From assembly GCA_002314525.1 (NCBI GenBank), contig DCGE01000053.1:1-5204 (forward strand): a DNA stretch of 5,204 bases. Direction: 5' to 3'. How positions within the stretch are numbered: the stretch's first letter is position 1; each line of letters starts with the position of its first letter. Under the pieces are notes generated by a model. It ran no database searches and was not told the origin of the DNA. It saw nothing but the letters and a program-made list of their open reading frames with translations. Positions 1 through 5,204 of this stretch are shown one piece after another. Position numbers and translations under genes: made by a program. The DNA comes from Prevotellaceae bacterium UBA1786 (GTDB lineage: Bacteria > Bacteroidota > Bacteroidia > Bacteroidales > Bacteroidaceae).

Positions 1-1365
1 AGAACCAGTAGCGCCACCTATTCCGTCACGACCCGTACGACCTCCAAGAAGCAGGATTACATCCCCTGCCACAGGAGATTCACGACGTACGTTCTCTGCC
101 TTCACGGCACCGACAACGGCACCGACCTCAAGTCGTTTGGCAAGATAGCCCGGATGGAAGATCTCACGCACATGAGTGGCAGCAAGACCTATCTGGTTGC
201 CGTAGCTTGAATAGCCATGAGCGGCCTTTTGGCTGATGACCTTCTGGGCCAGTTTGCCATGGAGAGTCTCAGAGACAGGTTTGGTGATATCGGCAGCACC
301 AGTTACACGCATTGCCTGATAGACGTATGCACGACCTGAAAGCGGATCACGAATAGCACCTCCAAGACAGGTGGAAGCGCCTCCGAAAGGTTCGATCTCG
401 GTAGGATGGTTATGGGTTTCGTTCTTGAACTGAAGGAGCCATCTCTCATCCTTTCCGTCAACATCGACGTTGACGAAGATACTGCAGGCATTGTTCTCCT
501 CACTCTGTTCGAGATCATCGAGTTTGCCTATCTTACGGAGATACCTTGCACCGATGGTAGCAAGTTCCATGAGACAGAGCGGTTTCTTCTCGCGTCCGAG
601 TTCCCTGCGGATCTTGTGGAAGAGTCCGAGACTCTCCTCAAGTTCCTGCTTCATGAACGACTCATCGACAGTTATCTCAGTGAGTTCGGTCGTGAATGTG
701 GTGTGACGGCAATGATCGCTCCAGTATGTGTCGAGGATACGGAGTTCAGTCTCCGACGGATCACGTCCCTCCTTTGTGAAGTAGGCCACAACCTCGCCGA
801 GGTCATCGGCATTCATAGCCAAGCCCCACTTCCGGCAGAAGGCCTCATACTCGTCGGTCTTCATTGAAGTGAAACCTGCAAGCGAAGCAAGAGGCTTCAC
901 ATCGACATCGAGTTTGTTGGAGAGTACCGAGAGGTCCTTCTCGCGCGACTCGACCGCATTGATATAATAATGACGTATTGTCTGGATATCAGCATCACTC
1001 ACCTTGTCATCGAAGACAAGCAAACGACTGCTGCGGATGTCGATATCTGCGTCAGGTTCAATAAGGTGAGCACAATCGACTGCCGACGATGCCCTCTGGT
1101 CGAACTGACCAGGGAGGAACTCCACTGCAAGGTACTTCCTGCCTTGGAGGTCGTAGGAGTCAGTCACTGTATCCGTAACCACCTCACCGAACACTGAATA
1201 CCGACAAGCCTCGAGGAGTTCAGACGAGAAGCCGAAAAGATCATAGACATTGATGAAATGCAATTCCTCAATAGAGAGGGACAGACTTTCATTAAGTTCC
1301 CTTTTCAAGCTCTCAGCCTCAACACGGAAACGAGGTTTCTTTTCTACGTATATTCGATAGTCCAT
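1..1365 (-). CDS. purL: Phosphoribosylformylglycinamidine synthase, large single-chain type (5' part, runs off the left edge)
   Basis: This enzyme converts FGAR, glutamine and ATP to FGAM, the fourth step of purine synthesis, in the cytoplasm. I translated the frame by hand from ATG at 1365 to base 1: 455 codons with no stop. Residues 1-140 form a PurS-like N-terminal region beginning MDYRIYVEKK. The linker motif WSDHCRHTT lies at residues 215-223, the signature ETHNHPT at 316-322 followed by EPFGGAST, and the glycine-rich GGRTGRDGIGGATGS at 441-455, where the window ends. Large PurL proteins run to about 1,230-1,300 residues, so roughly a third is present; the second synthase half and the C-terminal glutaminase domain would lie to the left. 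The long N-terminal domain marks it as the fused form, which needs no separate PurS or PurQ. It resembles the clade found in clostridia and streptococci. The start abuts the purE stop (TAA then ATG), which suggests translational coupling, and there is no Shine-Dalgarno site. Confidence 0.97.
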   Translation of the reverse strand, partial: MDYRIYVEKKPRFRVEAESLKRELNESLSLSIEELHFINVYDLFGFSSELLEACRYSVFGEVVTDTVTDSYDLQGRKYLAVEFLPGQFDQRASSAVDCAHLIEPDADIDIRSSRLLVFDDKVSDADIQTIRHYYINAVESREKDLSVLSNKLDVDVKPLASLAGFTSMKTDEYEAFCRKWGLAMNADDLGEVVAYFTKEGRDPSETELRILDTYWSDHCRHTTFTTELTEITVDESFMKQELEESLGLFHKIRRELGREKKPLCLMELATIGARYLRKIGKLDDLEQSEENNACSIFVNVDVDGKDERWLLQFKNETHNHPTEIEPFGGASTCLGGAIRDPLSGRAYVYQAMRVTGAADITKPVSETLHGKLAQKVISQKAAHGYSSYGNQIGLAATHVREIFHPGYLAKRLEVGAVVGAVKAENVRRESPVAGDVILLLGGRTGRDGIGGATGS

Positions 1366-1830
1366 TTAGATTACTGTATTTTCGATTTTCTCAGTCTGTT
1401 TGCGACGGAATTCCACGAGTTTCTCTGCGAGTACCTCATCCTTCAGTGCCAGCATGGCAATGGCAAGGAGTGCGGCATTCTTCGAGCCGTTGATGGCAAC
1501 GGTTGCGACAGGAATACCAGAAGGCATCTGAACCGTCGAGAGCAGAGAGTCGAGTCCGTCGAGGGTATTGCTGCGAATAGGAATGCCAATGACAGGGAGG
1601 GTGGTCTGACCCGCCGTGACACCAGCCAGATGAGCGGCACCGCCAGCACCAGCAATGATGACTTCGATGCCACGCTGCTTTGCAGATGTCACCCATTCAG
1701 TGAGCAACTGAGGAGCACGATGAGCACTGATGACACGTTTTTCGTATTCGACGCCGAATTCCTCCAAAGTCTTCCAGCAAGGAGCCATTACCTCCAAGTC
1801 GCTGGTAGAGCCCATGATGATACCTACCAT
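1366..1830 (-). CDS. purE: N5-carboxyaminoimidazole ribonucleotide mutase, class I PurE
   Basis: PurE rearranges N5-CAIR to CAIR in purine synthesis; the class I enzyme is a cytoplasmic octamer. From ATG at 1830 the protein is 154 residues, close to the usual 160-170. Motifs in order: MGSTSD (6-11, phosphate-binding loop), ISAHRAP (34-40, with the catalytic His37), AGAGGAAHLAG (60-70), GIPI (82-85), LDGLDSLLSTVQMPSGIPVATV (start 90, end 111) and the helix NAALLA (118-123). The SLLS-VQMP-G-PVAT pattern is that of class I, which depends on N5-CAIR made by PurK; no purK lies in the window. An alternative TTG start at 1836 adds two residues and would overlap the purC stop as TTGA. I prefer the ATG, which begins 2 bases after that stop and gives the usual short N-terminus before GIIMGSTSD. 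The gene ends directly against the purL ATG. Confidence 0.96.
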   Translation of the reverse strand: MVGIIMGSTSDLEVMAPCWKTLEEFGVEYEKRVISAHRAPQLLTEWVTSAKQRGIEVIIAGAGGAAHLAGVTAGQTTLPVIGIPIRSNTLDGLDSLLSTVQMPSGIPVATVAINGSKNAALLAIAMLALKDEVLAEKLVEFRRKQTEKIENTVI

Positions 1831-1832
1831 AA

Positions 1833-2513
1833 TCAAGCGAAGAAAAGTTTAGAGAGTTCCATCGGCTCGATGTACTCACCATTCTTATATACACGCATAT
1901 TGCCTGATGCAATCTCGTCGATAAGCATCACGTTGCCGTCCTTGTCGTAACCGAACTCGAACTTGATATCATAGAGTACAAGACCTTTATCCTTCAGGTC
2001 GTCGGCAACGATCTGAGTGATCTTCTGAGTCATTGACTTGATGTCGTCATACTGTTTCTCAGTCATCACACCGAGAACCACAAGACCGTCCTTCGTTACG
2101 AGCGGATCACCTTTCTCGTCGTTCTTGAAAGTGGTCTCCACGTATGCAGGAAGGTCGGCACCGAGTTCGATGTACTCACCGTAGCGACGATAGAAACTGC
2201 CTACTGCCTTGTGACGGCAGATAACCTCAAGTCCCTTGCCGAATACCTTTGCAGGCAGTACTTCCATTGTAGTGTCATCAAGATTTGCACTGACATAGTG
2301 AGTGAGGATGCCTGCTGCATTGATTTTCTCGAAGAAATAGATTGACATGCGGAGATTGACGTCGCCAACACCTTCGATTGTGAGTCCTACACTGTTTTCA
2401 CCCGGATCGAACTTACCATCCTTACCAGTACAATCGTCCTTGAATTTGAGAAGATAATTGCCGTTCTCCAACTTGAAGACATCCTTTGTCTTGCCTCTGT
2501 AAACTAATTCCAT
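1833..2513 (-). CDS. purC: Phosphoribosylaminoimidazole-succinocarboxamide (SAICAR) synthase
   Basis: PurC joins aspartate to CAIR using ATP to give SAICAR, the step after PurE. The protein has 226 residues; the short bacterial form is usually about 235. Visible motifs are YRGKTKDV (5-12, the ATP-binding strand-loop, YxGKxK in the family), [12 protein letters not shown] (96-107, matching the family's R-N/H-x-A-x-GS block), [11 protein letters not shown] (178-188, the D-x-K-x-E-x-G signature) and [10 protein letters not shown] (198-207). The last replaces the DEISPDxxR ending of better-known homologues; I believe this variant occurs in a clostridial-like subfamily, but it deserves an alignment. 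The start is ATG at 2513, 54 bases after the pyrB stop, in an A-rich leader with no Shine-Dalgarno site. It is the first purine gene of the block and sits directly before purE, so consecutive pathway steps are encoded side by side. Confidence 0.97.
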   Translation of the reverse strand: MELVYRGKTKDVFKLENGNYLLKFKDDCTGKDGKFDPGENSVGLTIEGVGDVNLRMSIYFFEKINAAGILTHYVSANLDDTTMEVLPAKVFGKGLEVICRHKAVGSFYRRYGEYIELGADLPAYVETTFKNDEKGDPLVTKDGLVVLGVMTEKQYDDIKSMTQKITQIVADDLKDKGLVLYDIKFEFGYDKDGNVMLIDEIASGNMRVYKNGEYIEPMELSKLFFA

Positions 2514-2567
2514 AATACTTATTGTTTTATTGAGTTGATAATGTTGTTTTCTATTTGTTATTGTTTC
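2514..2567 (-). other. AT-rich pyrB-purC spacer at the pyrimidine/purine boundary
   Basis: This 54-base gap has only a handful of G or C and no inverted repeat or T-run that would make an intrinsic terminator. The 9-mer AAACAATAA (sense) occurs twice, at 2519-2527 and 2558-2566 on the plus strand as TTATTGTTT. I found neither a good sigma-70 pair nor a Bacteroidota-type TAnnTTTG box in the sense direction. An unstructured A-rich leader just before purC ATG would suit initiation without a Shine-Dalgarno site. It may also be the scar where the pyrimidine and purine cassettes were joined; that is inference. Confidence 0.5.
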
Positions 2568-3485
2568 TCATCTGTTCTTCTTTGCCCATAGGAGCAGGCG
2601 GTAGATGAGAGCCATACGGATGAGTTTTCCGTTGCCTACCTGACGGAAATAAGCCGCACGAGGATCGGAATCCACTTCCGGAAGTATCTCGTTGACACGA
2701 GGAAGCGGATGGAGTATGCGCATCGATGGCTTTGCTTTCTCCAGTTTCTTGAGAGTCAGTACGAAACTATCCTTTACACGTTCAAACTCTTCCCTGTCAA
2801 GGAAACGCTCCTGCTGAACACGTGTCATATACAATATATCAAGTTCAGGCAAGACCTCTTCCATCGTCGCAACCTCACGCATCTCAAGGTTCGGCGTCTT
2901 CTGCTTGAAGCGCTCAGGCAACTGAAGTTCCTCTGGAGCTATCAGGATTACCTTTATGTTCTCATAGCGTGACATGGCCTGAATGAGGGAATGAACAGTA
3001 CGACCGAACTTCAGGTCACCGCAGAATCCGATTGTCAGATTATCCAATCGGCCTAATTCACGCTTGATGGTGAGAAGGTCGGTGAGTGACTGGGTAGGAT
3101 GAGCATGACTTCCGTCACCGGCATTGATGATAGGTACGTTTGACACCTTGCTTGCCTCAAGCGGAGCACCTTCAGTGTGGTGGCGCATTGCGATGATGTC
3201 GGCAAAGTTCTCGACGACCCTTACCGTATCCTGAACCGTCTCGCCTTTGCTTACCGATGAGCTGTTAGGTTCGGCAAAGCCCAGTACCTGACCGCCGAGT
3301 TCCATCATCGCAGCAGTGAAACTGAGACGGGTACGAGTACTTGGTTCATAGAAGAGAGTCGCCAGTTTCTTGTTACGACAGACTTCGCAGTATTTCTCAG
3401 GATATTCAATGATATCAAGAGCAGTGTCTATGAGTTCGTTGATCTCATAGACGCTCAGGTCCATTATATCAATAAGGTGTCTCAT
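2568..3485 (-). CDS. pyrB: Aspartate carbamoyltransferase, catalytic chain
   Basis: PyrB condenses carbamoyl phosphate with aspartate to N-carbamoyl-aspartate, the committed step of pyrimidine synthesis. At 305 residues it has the normal length for the catalytic chain (about 305-310). Motifs in order: FYEPSTRTRLSF (45-56, the carbamoyl-phosphate STRTR loop at 49-53), SSVSKGE (76-82, the mobile loop with Lys80), MRH (100-102), HPTQ (129-132), GDLKFGRTVHSL (156-167), TRVQQERF (221-228) and HPLPRVNE (259-266). All the expected active-site residues are there. The ATG overlaps the pyrE TGA as ATGA (3482-3485), so translation is probably coupled. Related catalytic chains in clostridia and Bacteroidota are usually followed by pyrI, the zinc-binding regulatory chain. 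Here the next gene is purC and no pyrI is present, so either the enzyme is unregulated by PyrI or pyrI is elsewhere. Confidence 0.97.
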   Translation of the reverse strand: MRHLIDIMDLSVYEINELIDTALDIIEYPEKYCEVCRNKKLATLFYEPSTRTRLSFTAAMMELGGQVLGFAEPNSSSVSKGETVQDTVRVVENFADIIAMRHHTEGAPLEASKVSNVPIINAGDGSHAHPTQSLTDLLTIKRELGRLDNLTIGFCGDLKFGRTVHSLIQAMSRYENIKVILIAPEELQLPERFKQKTPNLEMREVATMEEVLPELDILYMTRVQQERFLDREEFERVKDSFVLTLKKLEKAKPSMRILHPLPRVNEILPEVDSDPRAAYFRQVGNGKLIRMALIYRLLLWAKKNR

Positions 3486-4096
3486 AAGCTATTTCTGAAA
3501 TTGATTATTTCCTCTACCTCTTCCTCGTCGATGTAGTGCTGTTGGGCAGCTACCTTGATGAGAACATCGAAGTTGGTCAGACTGACATTTCTTACATTTG
3601 CCTCAGCCAAGCGGTCGAGACCTTTCTTCAGGCCGTAGGTGTAGATGCTTACAATTCCGAGCACCTCAGCACCAGCCTCACGGAGAACATTCACTACATC
3701 AATACAACTTCCTCCGGTCGATATCAAGTCTTCGATGACAACCACCTTCTGTCCCTTCTCCAAGCGACCTTCGATCTGGTTTCCACGACCATGATCCTTG
3801 GCCTTTCCACGAACATAACCCATCGGCAGCGAGAGTTTGGTAGCAGCAATGGCAGCATGAGGGATGCCGGCAGTACTTGTTCCCATCAGTACTTCGCACT
3901 CAGGATATTCACGCTTGACTGTCTCGGCAATAGCCGACTCGATTATCTCCCTTGACTCTGGGTAAGAGAGAATAATGCGGTTATCAGTGTAGATAGGACT
4001 CTTGATTCCGCTGGCCCAAGTAAAAGGAGCCTTCGGACTCAGGTAAACAGCCTTGATTTTCAGCAGTTGTTCTGCAATTTGTTGTTCAGAATACAT
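3482..4096 (-). CDS. pyrE: Orotate phosphoribosyltransferase
   Basis: PyrE transfers the phosphoribosyl group of PRPP to orotate, giving OMP for PyrF. The protein has 204 residues, in the usual range of 200-215. It shows LLKIKAVYLSP (11-21) and FTWASG (25-30), SPIYTDNR (33-40), the flexible catalytic loop RGKAKDHG (96-103, with Lys98, Lys100 and His102) and the PRPP-binding motif VVVIEDLISTGGS (118-130, acidic pair Glu122-Asp123). The N-terminal FTWASGxKSPIYxDNR pattern places it with the enzymes common in Firmicutes and Bacteroidota rather than the E. coli type. ATG at 4096 follows a 74-base spacer after pyrF, with the A-rich leader ACCAAAATAAT and no Shine-Dalgarno site. Its stop overlaps the pyrB start by four bases. 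Confidence 0.96.
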   Translation of the reverse strand: MYSEQQIAEQLLKIKAVYLSPKAPFTWASGIKSPIYTDNRIILSYPESREIIESAIAETVKREYPECEVLMGTSTAGIPHAAIAATKLSLPMGYVRGKAKDHGRGNQIEGRLEKGQKVVVIEDLISTGGSCIDVVNVLREAGAEVLGIVSIYTYGLKKGLDRLAEANVRNVSLTNFDVLIKVAAQQHYIDEEEVEEIINFRNSL

Positions 4097-4170
4097 ATTA
4101 TTTTGGTATTTGGTTCTAGCAAGTCTGGGGGGCTAGCAAGTCTAGCTATTCTAGGGGGGAGAAGGAGGGA
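4097..4170 (-). other. pyrF-pyrE spacer with repeat and polypyrimidine tract
   Basis: This is the longest non-coding gap in the window, at 74 bases. In the sense direction it runs from the pyrF TAA through a 17-base all-pyrimidine stretch (4154-4170), then the CTAG-rich repeat (4116-4159), then an A-rich leader before the pyrE ATG. I see no stable long-stemmed hairpin followed by a T-run, so a terminator is unlikely, and no convincing promoter. The mRNA probably continues through it, which would make pyrE the only pyrimidine gene here not closely coupled to the gene before it. Confidence 0.6.
4116..4159. repeat. Degenerate 9-base tandem repeat with CTAG cores and G6 tracts
   Basis: On the plus strand the stretch divides into units ctagcaagt, ctgggggg (8 bases), ctagcaagt, ctagctatt and ctagggggg. 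CTAG occurs at 4116, 4133, 4142 and 4151, that is at steps of 17, 9 and 9 bases. The 11-mer ctagcaagtct is repeated exactly at 4116-4126 and 4133-4143, and each of two runs of six G (4127-4132, 4154-4159) closes a unit. CTAG is self-complementary, so neighbouring copies could form small stems. The period is directly visible; its function is unknown. Confidence 0.75.
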
Positions 4171-4881
4171 TTATGTCTGGGCCTCTGGGGCGAAGGCACG
4201 GAGGCATGTCTTATAGGCCTCAACCGGGTCTTCGGCGGCCGTGATAGGACGGCCTACGACTATGAAGTCGGAACCAATCTCCCTTGCACGCTCAGGAGTG
4301 GTGATACGCACCTGATCGTCCTTCTTGCTGTCAGCGAAACGAATTCCCGGAGTGACAGTCATGAAATCACCACCTACACCTTCCTTTATCATTCCAGCCT
4401 CAAGAGGTGAACAGACAACACCGTCGAGTCCTGCTTTCTTTGCGTTGCAGGCGTAAGTCACGATAGTGTCCTGGATGGTCTGAGGGATGAGCAGTTCGTT
4501 ATGCAGGACTTCCTCGCTTGTCGAGGTAAGCTGCGTAACCGCTATAAGCAGCGGACGTGTACCATCCTCGCGGGTCAGTCCTTCGAGAGCCTGACGCATC
4601 ATCTCCACACCACCTGCAGCATGTACGTTGGTCATATCTACATCCAATCGTGACAATACCTTCATGGCCTTCTTTACCGTATTCGGGATGTCATGGAGTT
4701 TCAGGTCGAGGAAAATCCTATGACCCCTTGCCTTGATCTCCCTTACAATCTCAGGTCCACAGGCATAATAGAGTTCCATGCCTATCTTCACGAATGGCTT
4801 CACATCCTTGAACTTGTCAAGAAATTCCATAGTCTGTTCCCTGCTACTGAAATCGCAGGCTATGATTACATCTCTTTGCAT
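4171..4881 (-). CDS. pyrF: Orotidine-5'-phosphate decarboxylase
   Basis: PyrF decarboxylates OMP to UMP, the last step of the pyrimidine pathway. I chose ATG at 4881 ([11 protein letters not shown]), giving 236 residues, the normal size of the 230-240-residue class, rather than an upstream in-frame ATG at 4959 that adds 26 residues lying inside pyrD with no family likeness. Seen in order: Asp10 in the first strand, VKIGMEL (31-37, with Lys32), [10 protein letters not shown] (59-68, carrying the catalytic Asp59-Lys61-Asp64 set), HAAGG (87-91), VTPGIR (176-181), DDQVR (188-192, phosphate-gripping Gln190) and VVGRPI (208-213, Arg211). This is the short form seen in Firmicutes and Proteobacteria, not the longer roughly 270-residue form I associate with many Bacteroidota. 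The start lies 16 bases inside the end of pyrD, indicating coupling; no Shine-Dalgarno site is visible. Confidence 0.97.
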   Translation of the reverse strand: MQRDVIIACDFSSREQTMEFLDKFKDVKPFVKIGMELYYACGPEIVREIKARGHRIFLDLKLHDIPNTVKKAMKVLSRLDVDMTNVHAAGGVEMMRQALEGLTREDGTRPLLIAVTQLTSTSEEVLHNELLIPQTIQDTIVTYACNAKKAGLDGVVCSPLEAGMIKEGVGGDFMTVTPGIRFADSKKDDQVRITTPERAREIGSDFIVVGRPITAAEDPVEAYKTCLRAFAPEAQT

Positions 4882-5204
4882 ATTCCGATTATATCGTTGA
4901 TATCGTTGATCTTCAGTCTTTCCATCACAACAGGCAGGTCGTTGACAATCTGCTGACAAGCCGTCGGCTCAACAAGATTGGCAGCACCTACCTGAACAGC
5001 GGTAGCACCAGCCATCATCATTTCAAGCACATCCTCAGCAGTTGACACTCCACCGCAGCCCATCACAGGAATCCTGCATGCACAGGCAACCTGATAGACC
5101 ATCCTAACTGCTACTGGGAAGATTGCAGGACCTGAGAATCCACCCATTTTATTGGCAATCACAGGTCGTCTGCGCTTTATGTCTATCCTCATTCCGAGGA
5201 GAGT
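4866..5204 (-). CDS. pyrD: Dihydroorotate dehydrogenase, class 1B catalytic subunit (C-terminal part, runs off the right edge)
   Basis: PyrD oxidises dihydroorotate to orotate with FMN; the class 1B form works with the iron-sulfur/FAD subunit PyrK and passes electrons to NAD. Only the last 112 codons are in the window; full proteins have about 305-310 residues, so the catalytic cysteine loop and N-terminus are missing. The frame is open to the edge, beginning [14 protein letters not shown], which fits the family's NTxxGMxIDIxxRxP strand. Next come MGGFSGPA (the GGxSGPA substrate/FMN loop), [15 protein letters not shown] (FMN-phosphate binding) and AVQVGAAN. The in-frame ATG at 5192 is internal and not the true start. 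Class 1B is inferred from these blocks and predicts pyrK just upstream, beyond the right edge. The 3' end carries a perfect tandem 9-base repeat and overlaps pyrF by 16 bases. Confidence 0.93.
   Translation of the reverse strand, partial: TLLGMRIDIKRRRPVIANKMGGFSGPAIFPVAVRMVYQVACACRIPVMGCGGVSTAEDVLEMMMAGATAVQVGAANLVEPTACQQIVNDLPVVMERLKINDINDIIGICKEM
4893..4910. repeat. Tandem 9-base duplication inside the end of pyrD
   Basis: The plus-strand 9-mer atcgttgat occurs twice back to back, at 4893-4901 and 4902-4910. In pyrD it encodes Ile-Asn-Asp twice (INDIND), a little before the stop codon and just upstream of the pyrF start. Being a multiple of three it keeps frame. It could have arisen by slippage, though an I-x-x-I-x-D-I pattern is ordinary for the family's C-terminus. 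Confidence 0.7.

Noticed and set aside
406..867. A 153-codon plus-strand open frame
   Set aside because: It is antisense to the purL region carrying WSDHCRHTT and lacks any family motif; it looks like a mirror of purL codon usage.
1258..1950. A 230-codon open frame on the plus strand
   Set aside because: It lies antisense across the start of purL, all of purE and the end of purC, whose conserved motifs are unmistakable. Its product has low-complexity character and no recognisable motif.
3536..3955. A 139-codon plus-strand open frame
   Set aside because: It lies entirely within intact pyrE on the opposite strand, with no recognisable domain or supporting start signal.
4097..4170. Possible intrinsic terminator or riboswitch between pyrF and pyrE
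   Set aside because: The CTAG copies allow only short 4-base stems, there is no T-run after a stem in the sense direction, and nothing matches a PyrR-type or PRPP/purine riboswitch leader that I can recognise.
4161..4244. Plus-strand AAGGAGGG followed by ATG at 4173 and a 22-codon frame
   Set aside because: The spacing resembles a good ribosome-binding site, but the frame is tiny, antisense to the end of pyrF, and the purine run is explained by the adjacent G-rich tract. None of the real genes here uses such a site.
4882..4959. N-terminal extension of PyrF to an upstream ATG at 4959
   Set aside because: The extra 26 residues are cysteine- and arginine-rich, lie inside pyrD and have no counterpart in the family, while [11 protein letters not shown] at 4881 is a typical PyrF N-terminus.
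1..5204. CRISPR arrays, tRNA or rRNA genes, insertion sequences, toxin-antitoxin or defence genes
   Set aside because: Nearly all bases are taken up by seven housekeeping genes, and I saw no repeat-spacer pattern, transposase or RNA-gene signature on either strand.

Overview
The window is a single-direction block of nucleotide-biosynthesis genes, all on the minus strand. In transcription order, right to left, it holds: the 3' end of pyrD (class 1B dihydroorotate dehydrogenase), pyrF, pyrE, pyrB, then purC, purE and the first 455 codons of a large single-chain purL that runs off the left edge. Pyrimidine genes covering steps 2, 4, 5 and 6 of UMP synthesis are joined head to tail to purine genes covering the FGAM-synthase, CAIR-mutase and SAICAR-synthase steps. 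The coding is dense: pyrD/pyrF overlap by 16 bases, pyrE/pyrB by 4, purC/purE are 2 bases apart and purE/purL abut exactly. I saw no hairpin-plus-T-run terminator, so one polycistronic mRNA running past both edges is the simplest reading.

Only two gaps exceed a few bases. The pyrB-purC spacer (54 bases) is very AT-rich and separates the pyrimidine and purine halves. The pyrF-pyrE spacer (74 bases) holds the only clearly non-coding structure: a run of about five 9-base units beginning CTAG or CT(A)G with two G6 tracts, next to a 17-base one-sided purine/pyrimidine tract.

Organism: the protein types (PyrD 1B, the DLKxxDIPNT-type PyrF, the anaerobe-type PyrB, the large clade-II-like PurL) resemble those I associate with Firmicutes/Clostridia. 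However, none of the six visible gene starts has a Shine-Dalgarno sequence and several leaders are A/T-rich, which is typical of Bacteroidota. I infer an anaerobic, probably gut- or rumen-type bacterium, possibly a member of Bacteroidales, without being able to name it from this window.

The enzymes are standard and every frame is intact, so I do not see an undescribed biological system here. The points worth a second look are the fused pyr-pur arrangement, the absence of pyrI and purK beside their usual partners, the lack of Shine-Dalgarno sites, and the CTAG repeat spacer.
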